From Stentor roeselii (taxonomy: Eukaryota; Ciliophora; Heterotrichea; Heterotrichida; Stentoridae): a DNA stretch of 64,000 bases. Made by a program: the position numbers and the translations under genes. The notes under the pieces are model-generated. The model saw only the letters and a list, made by a program, of their open reading frames with translations, did no database searches and was not told the origin of the DNA. Position 1 is the first letter of the stretch, and every line of letters begins with the position of its first letter. Location of the stretch: NCBI GenBank assembly GCA_006503475.1, contig RSEH01000183.1:31831-95830 (forward strand), given 5' to 3'. Below are positions 57,268 to 64,000 of this stretch, piece after piece.

Positions 57268-60003
57268 CTAAAAAAGTTGGTCATCTTTGGAGTATCTTGC
57301 TAGCACTAGACAGAACTCGTTGTAGTTTATTTCGTTTCTTTTATAAGAAAAACGCTTACTCATCACCTCGAATTCTTGATCTGAGATTGTGATTCCTGCA
57401 AAACTTAAGACACTTCGGAATCTTGTGCTTACTACCCAACCTGCATTAACTCGATCTTTATCCTGAAAGAAAGGTTTGATATGCAATCTTTTAGTAAACA
57501 CAAAAAATCCAAGTCTTTTCATACAATTTTCTAAAACAACTTCTTCCTGATCATTAAGAACATCCCTGGGATCAAGATAATTAACCTCATTGCTCGGGTT
57601 AGAAAGTGGGTTTTTTTCCAAATGTTTAACTAAAAAGACCTGTTCACATATTTCAACAAAAGCAGAGTAGTTAACAAGATCCTTAGCAGTTTCAAAGTAC
57701 TGTTCCAGTAAATCAATATCCCTTGCACTAAGTTCAATTTTCATATTATCCAAGGCACTTCTAAACTTCGCCTTAGGAATAGTTCCCTTCCTGAGTGGAT
57801 CATGTTCAGTCATGAACTCCTGCGCTCTGATTCTTTTAATCTTCACATTCTGCTGCACCCTCTTCATTAAAGTTTCCAAGTCCTCAGTCATAGGATGGTT
57901 CATGCAGTAATGTGTGTGAATATTAAACCCTCCCGCTTTCCTTGCCAAATTTATATCTTCTCTTGACTCTTCACTTGGCGGACGTGGCTTCGAGTCATTT
58001 AAGAAGTCGATGTACTTCACGAAACCTGCATCGTTGTACTTCTTGCAAACCGCTTGAAACTCTTCATCATTGAATGTGAACTTGAACTGTGCTAACACCT
58101 GACGAAATTGCTTTCCTGAGATTTTTAATGAGTTGTGACGGTCCCAGTCTTGAAAGTGAGATTTCAAGTCGAGTAGGTTATTGACTGAAAAACGTTGAAA
58201 CCTTTGCAAGGCTTGAGCGACGAGGTTTTCTTCGTTTGGAGTCAAGTCGTTTGAACCGTATTTAAAGTTGGTGGATCCGAGAATGACTTCGATGTTGGAC
58301 TTTTCGAGTCTTTTCTGGGTGAAAACATTGTCGATGTCCTCGATTAGCTTCACGTAGTTTATTCGTTGGTCTTCTAGTGAGTAGTGGTTGCAGATCAGCT
58401 TGTATTCAGCGTCGGATAGAGGAAGTTTCGCCATCGAAAAAGCACTTCGGATCTGGTTCATTGTCACGAAACCGCTGCGGAGTCTGTCGAAGTCACGGAT
58501 GAATTCATGAATACGAATACGTTGTTGCTTCACGAGATTTCTTATACGACTTAGAAGGTCTTCTAAGTCTTCAGGGTGATGAGTTGTTATTTTACCCTCC
58601 ATTACTGGCTTTGTTGTATATTGAAGACCTTTGAAATCCTTCTTTCGCTTCTCGAGGTATTCGTCAGGATTGGGCTGTGAATTTCCCACCGGCTGGTAAA
58701 TCAAATCGGGTATGTCAACATCAAGACAGAAGTCCATATAATTCACTTCTTCCATGTTACCCTTGTCGATATATCTCTTCAAAATCAGCCTTAGGTTCTC
58801 CTCTGATGGGTAAATCGACAGCTGGTTTAACACCCTGCAGAACTGAGTTCGAGACACATGAGACGAACGCGTAATATCGAAGTTCTGGAACATCGGGCGG
58901 AGGTGAACCCTTCTGTTTCGGATGACTGTGCGGAAGTCGTCTAAAGCCTTTTCTAAGTTTGCTGCTTCTTCATCTGTGAAGCCAATATATTTCCTGCGGG
59001 CAGGCAAGGTGCTCACAAGTCCTTCTGATCGATTTTCCGGTAGTTTTTCAAGTATCAAAGGCGCCGACTCAATAAACTTACAAAACTCCAAATACCGTAT
59101 ATCCCCATTAGCCTGTCGATATTTATTTAAAATCGACTGAAGTTCAGCTTCAGTCATGCGAAGTCCAACCATATTAAGAGCCGTGCAAAACTGTCCAACT
59201 TTGACAGCTCCTTTACGCAATCCATCAAAGTCTCTAAAAAACTCCGAAGCCCTGATGCCCTTCATAGCGACTTCAGCTCTTAGCTTGACCTCGACTTCCA
59301 AAGGTTCAATACTTTTAACAACCCTTGTATCAAAAAATCTCGTCGCAGTCAAGTCCTGTCCGAGACTCGGTTTATTTTGCGGATCAGACTCGCCTTCCAA
59401 GTTTCCTGAAAAGAGTGAAGGCCCATCAGAGTTTTCAATATCAATGCAGAACTTGTAGTAGTTAACGCCTAAGTGACTATCAGTGTATAACCGAGCCATC
59501 ATGGTTTTTAACTCGATGTTATTTGGAGCCACTCCTAAAGTTGTCAAGACTCGAATGAACTGAGAGGCAGATACGTGGCCTGTATTCGCTCTGTCGAAGT
59601 TCTGAAAGGCAGGCTTGACGAGGATTCTTTGGATTTTCATGATGTTTTGAAAGACTTTTAGGGCTTCTGATACTTGTTGTTGTTGAAGTGAAGATAATTC
59701 GTGAGGTGAAAAGGTTTCTAAGGCGGCCTTTACAGGGGAGTACTCGGATTCGTGATTAAAGACGGATTCGACTTCTTGCAAGAAAAGACGGTAGTTGACC
59801 AGGTTATTGGCTTGCTTGTAAGAAGCCACAAGAGTTTCCAGGTCTTGCTTGGTGACAGTGAGGTTCATCATTTGAATAGCTCTCTTAAACTGTTCCTCAC
59901 TCACTTCCCCTTTGCGTAGAGTATCAAAGTCCATAAAGAACTCCTTAGCTCTAACTCGCTTCTGAGCTGTTTCAAGTTTGATCTTGTTGATCACTTCTGC
60001 CAT
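57268..60003 (-). CDS. Large EF-hand repeat protein (EFCAB6-like)
   Basis: A 911-residue protein built from about ten repeats of 65-90 residues, each with paired EF-hand helices. The typical unit is RAKEFFMDFDTLRKGEVSEE followed by F(K/R)xAI, and its partner is FQNFDRANTGHVSASQFIR. Only some loops keep calcium ligands at positions 1, 3 and 5, so many are probably structural. The layout resembles EFCAB6 and related ciliary or basal-body proteins, which interact with axonemal structures. It has no intron. ATG at 60003, 47 bases from the stop of the ACP gene upstream. Confidence 0.85.
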   Translation of the reverse strand: MAEVINKIKLETAQKRVRAKEFFMDFDTLRKGEVSEEQFKRAIQMMNLTVTKQDLETLVASYKQANNLVNYRLFLQEVESVFNHESEYSPVKAALETFSPHELSSLQQQQVSEALKVFQNIMKIQRILVKPAFQNFDRANTGHVSASQFIRVLTTLGVAPNNIELKTMMARLYTDSHLGVNYYKFCIDIENSDGPSLFSGNLEGESDPQNKPSLGQDLTATRFFDTRVVKSIEPLEVEVKLRAEVAMKGIRASEFFRDFDGLRKGAVKVGQFCTALNMVGLRMTEAELQSILNKYRQANGDIRYLEFCKFIESAPLILEKLPENRSEGLVSTLPARRKYIGFTDEEAANLEKALDDFRTVIRNRRVHLRPMFQNFDITRSSHVSRTQFCRVLNQLSIYPSEENLRLILKRYIDKGNMEEVNYMDFCLDVDIPDLIYQPVGNSQPNPDEYLEKRKKDFKGLQYTTKPVMEGKITTHHPEDLEDLLSRIRNLVKQQRIRIHEFIRDFDRLRSGFVTMNQIRSAFSMAKLPLSDAEYKLICNHYSLEDQRINYVKLIEDIDNVFTQKRLEKSNIEVILGSTNFKYGSNDLTPNEENLVAQALQRFQRFSVNNLLDLKSHFQDWDRHNSLKISGKQFRQVLAQFKFTFNDEEFQAVCKKYNDAGFVKYIDFLNDSKPRPPSEESREDINLARKAGGFNIHTHYCMNHPMTEDLETLMKRVQQNVKIKRIRAQEFMTEHDPLRKGTIPKAKFRSALDNMKIELSARDIDLLEQYFETAKDLVNYSAFVEICEQVFLVKHLEKNPLSNPSNEVNYLDPRDVLNDQEEVVLENCMKRLGFFVFTKRLHIKPFFQDKDRVNAGWVVSTRFRSVLSFAGITISDQEFEVMSKRFSYKRNEINYNEFCLVLARYSKDDQLF

Positions 60004-60050
60004 AACTGCTAATATATGGCACTATTTAAAAAGTTAGAATATTGAAAGGG

Positions 60051-60317
60051 TTAAGTGACTTTATTGAAAATCGATATCGCGTCCATGACTGACTCGATTT
60101 TTAACACATCAGTTTCGCTAAGCTTCACTTGGAACTTGTCTTCCAGGTCAAGCACCAGGTCCATAGTACCGAGACTGTCGATGTTCAGGTCTTTCAAAAG
60201 AGAAGATTTCGATACTTTACCAGCCTCGACGTTGGGAAATGATTTTACCACTTCTAAGACTGTTGCCTCCACTCTTTCGAGTTTTGTGTGAAGTGCACGG
60301 AAAAGGGGTCTGAACAT
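60051..60317 (-). CDS. Mitochondrial acyl carrier protein (NDUFAB1-like)
   Basis: An 88-residue protein. N-terminus MFRPLFRALHTK is a short presequence. The phosphopantetheine site is DLNIDSLGTMDLVLDLEDKF, with Ser in DSLG. In mitochondria ACP carries fatty acid intermediates for lipoate synthesis and is a structural subunit of complex I and of Fe-S assembly LYR proteins. Length equals the mature family size plus a brief leader. Confidence 0.95.
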   Translation of the reverse strand: MFRPLFRALHTKLERVEATVLEVVKSFPNVEAGKVSKSSLLKDLNIDSLGTMDLVLDLEDKFQVKLSETDVLKIESVMDAISIFNKVT

Positions 60318-60393
60318 CGATTATTGAATATGGAATTTATTTGGATTGTGCCTCGGGCGCAGGTTAACTAATTAGAAGTCAGGGAATACAAGG

Positions 60394-60756
60394 TTAGGTC
60401 AAACATTTACAGCAAAGCTTTCTGAAGGACTTCCAAAAGCTTTCAGTTTCGAGTTGTTTTAACTCGATTGGCTCGTTTTTACGGTTGGCTTCTGTCAGCA
60501 TTTCTGCATTGGAAAGTTCATTTTCGATTTTTAGGATGTCGTCGAGGAAGTTTTCTCTTTTCTGCTGTTCTTTCAGTCGTACTTGGATTTCTAGTTTGAT
60601 TTTTTCTACTTGAAGGTCGTAGCAGACAAAGGATGAACTGATTGAATTAGATAACTTGTGAGCGTTTACTGTTGAACTTGTCACGATACTTGAAGTTGTT
60701 CTTCTTTTTAATGAGTCTTTCTTGATAGGCTGATGGGAATTTTTATTATCATTCAT
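60394..60756 (-). CDS. Unknown protein with a C-terminal cysteine cluster
   Basis: A 120-residue protein. Residues 50-105 form a predicted helix or coiled coil (EKIKLEIQVRLKEQQKRE). The end is FRKLCCKCLT: three Cys suited to palmitoylation, but not a CaaX box because the Cys is not at position -4. No family known. In the 267 bases between it and GCP4 no gene is seen. Confidence 0.5.
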   Translation of the reverse strand: MNDNKNSHQPIKKDSLKRRTTSSIVTSSTVNAHKLSNSISSSFVCYDLQVEKIKLEIQVRLKEQQKRENFLDDILKIENELSNAEMLTEANRKNEPIELKQLETESFWKSFRKLCCKCLT

Positions 60757-61023
60757 CTTCCTTTATAATATTCATAATTTAATAAGAATTATCGAAGGAG
60801 GTTTAAACATCTTTAAATCCTTACTTCATTTATTTTCGCTTAGATATCGAAAAGCTGCATTTTTTTAACTAATATTTATTGAGTCCTTTTTCAATTTAAC
60901 TTCTTTCTCATAAAATCTCCTGATTGCTAAAAATACTCATAATCATTTCATAACAAACCCAAAACCTTTCCATTCCCAAACTATTCCAAATTTTATTAAT
61001 CAAATTCTCTTCCTTAAACATTA

Positions 61024-63312
61024 TTAATTCATTCCCATCTGATTCTTAAACCCCGAGTAAAATTCATTAAAATCAAGCCTCAACAGCAACTGTCCCAAAG
61101 CCGGATGTTGACTTTTATGACTGCTTAAAATTTCGAAAACTTCTTTACTATGTGCCAAGAATTCATTCTCCAGTCTAAGCAAGTCTCCTCCACTTTCTAA
61201 AATACTAGCAAGTCGATGACAATTATCAGCGATACCCTGAACTTCTTTAACTACTTTCGGAGCCTGTAAAAAGCATTGATTAGCAATACCCGCGACATAC
61301 TGTTCATGAAACTTTCTGATTTCTTCAAAGTCTTCACTGTTATCAAGTTGTTTCCTCAACTGGCTGAAGTGAGCTTCAATCACATCGACCTGTAAATAAG
61401 AAATAAAGTTTTCCAGGAAAAAATTCATTTGAGAAAGCAAATGAAGGCCTTTTCTCGAGTGACTATTATTAAACTCTCGATTAGCAATAGGAGATTTCAT
61501 CTTTTTCAGCCAGGCTCGGTTCAACACGAACTGCGCCCTTCTAAGCGAGAATAAAAAAGAGAAGAGAGTCATGTACTTATCAAGTATTTGATTTGAAAGC
61601 ATCAAGTTGATAGGTTGTTCAGCTGAATATTCAAGAGTCAAGCCGCTCCACTGGTCCTGGGCTCCAGTATTGATTCCGACTCCCACATGTTTAAAAAACC
61701 ATTTCTGAAGTTCTATTGATGAACTGCTTCCTAGTCCCACAAAAGCTGAACTGCCCAAGTCTAACTTGATGAGATGAATCGGAATACATTTATCGACTAG
61801 ACTTGATTTATTAACTTCTATGCTCAGCAGGTCGTTATTGACGTTGATGAGGAAGTCAAATAAAGTCTTTTCCATTTTTTCCTCGATTTCAAGGAAGACT
61901 TTTTTGTTGACTGTTGCAGTGACTTTCAACACCCCCGCGTTTAGATGGAAGTGAACTGCCAGGCCGTTTTCGATGTTGTCGAGATGAGTCGCTCCAGACA
62001 CGTACTGACCTGAAATGTCTTTTTCACTTTGAATGATGAAGGAAAGGTTGAGAGGAGGAGAGCCTTTTACTGTAAAACCTGATGAAAAGCCAGGAAGGAC
62101 TGGATGTTTACGATTATGCCAAATAGTTCCGATTTTTCTTCCTGGACCTAGTTTTACTACATTGTTAAAACGTCTTGAACTGCCAAGCATGGAAAAATCT
62201 GCAACTTTAGTGAAATCTTTGCATTCGAAACCTGATTGCTTTAGTTTTATTCGAAATTTCGATAGATATGGGTCTTCTTCTAATGAACTCTGAGCCTGGG
62301 CAAAGGGTCCTATGTTTAAATCGTTTTCAATTGATGTGGATGATGGACCTAGGGCTAGAAGGTCTGCAGATTCTTGAAGGAAAGTTAGAATAAACTCGCC
62401 TCTTGCTAGTAAAAAGTAGTTTTTTAAAGCTAGGATGTGAGAATGAAGACTGCTCTTGTTCGCTACAAGGTTCCATAGCTTTTTGTTAACTAACTTTCGG
62501 ATTCTTTCGAGAACTTGTGAAAGGAGAAGCTTGGAAAAGTTGTTTTGGACTTCGCGAAGCGCGGTGGCGAACTCGAGGATTTCTTCGGTTTTTATTGAGT
62601 TGCCGAGGACTCTTACGGCTTTTCCGATAAATAAAACTTTTTCTGCTTGAGATGCTCCGATGCAGGACTCTGGAAGCATGTCAAGGTCCAGGACAAACTT
62701 GCTGGTCCATTCGTCTCCTTCTTGTTCGGTGATGAAGAACTCGTGATAAGTGTCGAGTAAATTTCCATGAACACTCCAGGCAATGAGTTGATGAAAAAAA
62801 ACCTGCAAAACCTTTGAATGGACTCTCTGCATAATACTCTTCATATAAGGACATCTTTCTTCTCCTGTAAGCAGGTCAAGCAGCTGCCCTCCTCTAAGCT
62901 TTCTATTTTCAACTTGTTTGACAACTCGAACAACTCCTTCTAATTCTTCAGAATTAATTCTTTCCAAAAGACATGGAAAAGAAATGGCTCGTTCTTCAAG
63001 GTACTCCTGCTCGATAGCGGCAACTCGAAAACGATATTCTTCAAGAAGGTCTTTGATGCCTTTGCATAAACTTTTGAGGTACAAGCCGTTGATTTCGTCC
63101 TCTTCTTGTATTCCGAGATTGAGAGATCCATACTTCTGGGAAAAGTTTTCAAGATACTTGTAAAAACCTGCTACTCTCAGGATTCGGTTTATCAGTTCTT
63201 TTTCTGACCTTGTCAATAAGTCACAGTCTTCTCTTACAAGGAATATACCATTTGATTCGTAAATTATTCCCCCGCTCTCTCCGAGAAGAGCGATTAAAAT
63301 TTCGTGTAACAT
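61024..63312 (-). CDS. TUBGCP4: Gamma-tubulin complex component GCP4
   Basis: A 762-residue protein with GRIP1 and GRIP2 architecture. The N-terminus MLHEILIALLGESGG and the run NGLYLKSLCKGIKDLLEEYR, EQEYLEERAIS match GCP4 (MIHELLLALSG; GIYLRAFCTGL). IAWSVHGNLLDTYHEFFI is the conserved GCP block. The C-terminal gamma-tubulin-binding half ends in VIEAHFSQLRKQL and VAGIANQCFLQ. GCP4 joins GCP2/3/5/6 in the gamma-tubulin ring that nucleates microtubules at basal bodies. Confidence 0.94.
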   Translation of the reverse strand: MLHEILIALLGESGGIIYESNGIFLVREDCDLLTRSEKELINRILRVAGFYKYLENFSQKYGSLNLGIQEEDEINGLYLKSLCKGIKDLLEEYRFRVAAIEQEYLEERAISFPCLLERINSEELEGVVRVVKQVENRKLRGGQLLDLLTGEERCPYMKSIMQRVHSKVLQVFFHQLIAWSVHGNLLDTYHEFFITEQEGDEWTSKFVLDLDMLPESCIGASQAEKVLFIGKAVRVLGNSIKTEEILEFATALREVQNNFSKLLLSQVLERIRKLVNKKLWNLVANKSSLHSHILALKNYFLLARGEFILTFLQESADLLALGPSSTSIENDLNIGPFAQAQSSLEEDPYLSKFRIKLKQSGFECKDFTKVADFSMLGSSRRFNNVVKLGPGRKIGTIWHNRKHPVLPGFSSGFTVKGSPPLNLSFIIQSEKDISGQYVSGATHLDNIENGLAVHFHLNAGVLKVTATVNKKVFLEIEEKMEKTLFDFLINVNNDLLSIEVNKSSLVDKCIPIHLIKLDLGSSAFVGLGSSSSIELQKWFFKHVGVGINTGAQDQWSGLTLEYSAEQPINLMLSNQILDKYMTLFSFLFSLRRAQFVLNRAWLKKMKSPIANREFNNSHSRKGLHLLSQMNFFLENFISYLQVDVIEAHFSQLRKQLDNSEDFEEIRKFHEQYVAGIANQCFLQAPKVVKEVQGIADNCHRLASILESGGDLLRLENEFLAHSKEVFEILSSHKSQHPALGQLLLRLDFNEFYSGFKNQMGMN

Positions 63313-63628
63313 TTTTTTTCATGGATTTTATTCTGGGGAGAAAGGATTAAATTTGATGATTGGCTTTTAAAGAGAAGAGATTTTTAGTTTAGATCACTTT
63401 GAATGATGATTTTAGAATTAGAAGTATATTTGTGAATTTAAAGGGATTGCTTGGGATTATTTTTTTTTGTTGAACTATTTCAAATGCACAAAAGGCTTTT
63501 TTAAAATAATCTATAAAGTGTATAACTTTTACCTTGTTTATGGATGTAGCTTTAATATTTATTAAAACAAAATGTTCAAATAATTTTAGATTTTTAAAAC
63601 TTATCTAGTCTTATAATTTCTACATTCC
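63313..63628. other. 316-base intergenic interval
   Basis: Lies between two minus-strand genes. It is G/T-rich close to GCP4, the promoter-side composition for a minus-strand gene, and otherwise AT-rich. No gene seen. Confidence 0.4.
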
Positions 63629-64000
63629 TCAATCCTTTTTGACTATTGGTGGCAGTTTTAATTCCTCACTTGTAAAAATAGGGTCATCTATTTGATTGAT
63701 TATCAGCAAATCTATATCCTCAAAAAAGAATTTGGTCTGCCTCAATATTAAATCTAAGCTCACATCATCATCTTCATTAAGAATCTTTTCTATGGCTTTA
63801 TGCACTTTCTTATGTGCGGATAATGCACTACTTTGTTTGAACTTCATATTGCATCCTCTATGAAAGCAAATGTAAGGAGAAACTCCATTGTGAACATTTC
63901 GATGTTCGTTCAAACTTTTCTTACTGGCAAGTACTTTATCACAGAGTTCACATACAAAGCTTTTAGCTTTTGCTCTATTATCTTTCTCCTCCAGATGCTG
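63629..64000 (-). CDS. C2H2 zinc-finger protein, 5' part outside the window
   Basis: The frame is open to the window edge, so 123 residues of the C-terminus are seen. Two fingers: VCELCDKVLASKKSLNEHR with following VH, and ICFHRGCNMKF through SALSAHKKVH; C-x2-C-x12-H-x3-H and C-x4-C-x12-H-x3-H. The rest is an acidic tail (LNEDDDVSLDLIL). A sequence-specific DNA or RNA binder is likely. The apparent start at 63913 is a TTG and is not used. The stop is TGA. Confidence 0.75.
   Translation of the reverse strand, partial: QHLEEKDNRAKAKSFVCELCDKVLASKKSLNEHRNVHNGVSPYICFHRGCNMKFKQSSALSAHKKVHKAIEKILNEDDDVSLDLILRQTKFFFEDIDLLIINQIDDPIFTSEELKLPPIVKKD

Noticed and set aside
60330-60370. Possible tRNA-like GC-rich stretch
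   Set aside because: No cloverleaf, no T-loop motif.
1-64000. TGA as a sense codon (Blepharisma-type code)
   Set aside because: Genes such as those ending at 2995, 23544 and 43239 and the zinc-finger gene at 63629 end at TGA, and no gene needs a TGA read-through.

Overview
The window looks like a piece of a heterotrich ciliate macronuclear genome, most likely Stentor or a close relative. It is AT-rich and extremely gene-dense, with about 46 protein genes on both strands and intergenic gaps often of 0-60 bases. TAA, TAG and TGA all act as stops, which argues against Blepharisma, where TGA encodes Trp. Genes are broken by spliceosomal-type introns of only 14-15 bases (GTAA...TAG or CAG, with an A usually 6 bases from the 3' end). 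Six 15-base introns and one 14-base intron were placed by frame, and they rejoin gene models that otherwise look split or truncated. No tRNA, rRNA, CRISPR array or transposase was recognised.

Layout. 0-6.4 kb: end of an M16 peptidase, a myristoylated STK32/YANK-like kinase, a UXT prefoldin-like protein, a NEK-like kinase and a tandem cyclic-nucleotide-binding protein. 6.4-16 kb: a twin-CX9C protein, separase, a long coiled-coil protein, a TPR protein and a MORN protein. 16-26 kb: a CaaX-box protein, a ULK-like kinase, an ARA6-type myristoylated Rab beside a myristoylated TBC-TLDc protein, and an Aurora-like kinase with a MYND finger. 26-30 kb: an Arf relic, a trypsin-like protease and a decayed gene. 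30-43 kb: a WD40-TRP-like channel sharing a 5-base spacer with CHMP2, a membrane phosphodiesterase, a WDR47-like protein, a GST, a tryparedoxin-like protein and an AMPK/SNF1-like kinase. 43-50 kb: lineage-specific genes, the ribosomal protein uS17 (S11) gene and the only real gene deserts. 50-64 kb: a zinc ribbon protein with PEX1, a micro-intron gene, a mitochondrial repeat protein, an EF-hand repeat protein, acyl carrier protein, GCP4 and a C2H2 protein.

The most unusual object is the B-box-like gene at 53359-54775. After about 600 ordinary coding bases it becomes a run of about 39 tandem GT...AG units of 14-16 bases. Most are separated by exactly 3 bases, all lie in phase 1, and most carry an A 6 bases from the 3' end. 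Removing all of them gives an open frame of 282 codons that enters an evident terminal exon in frame. By this reading most of the 3' part of the protein is encoded by one-codon micro-exons.

Functionally the window is rich in cilium, centrosome and cortex genes (GCP4, NEK, Aurora-like, separase, WDR47, EF-hand, MORN), endomembrane genes (Rab, TBC-TLDc, CHMP2), peroxisome (PEX1) and mitochondrial genes (ACP, CX9C, repeat protein), and signalling kinases. Several unrelated proteins start with MG plus Asn, Cys or Gln and early Ser or Cys, so N-myristoylation and palmitoylation look like common targeting routes.
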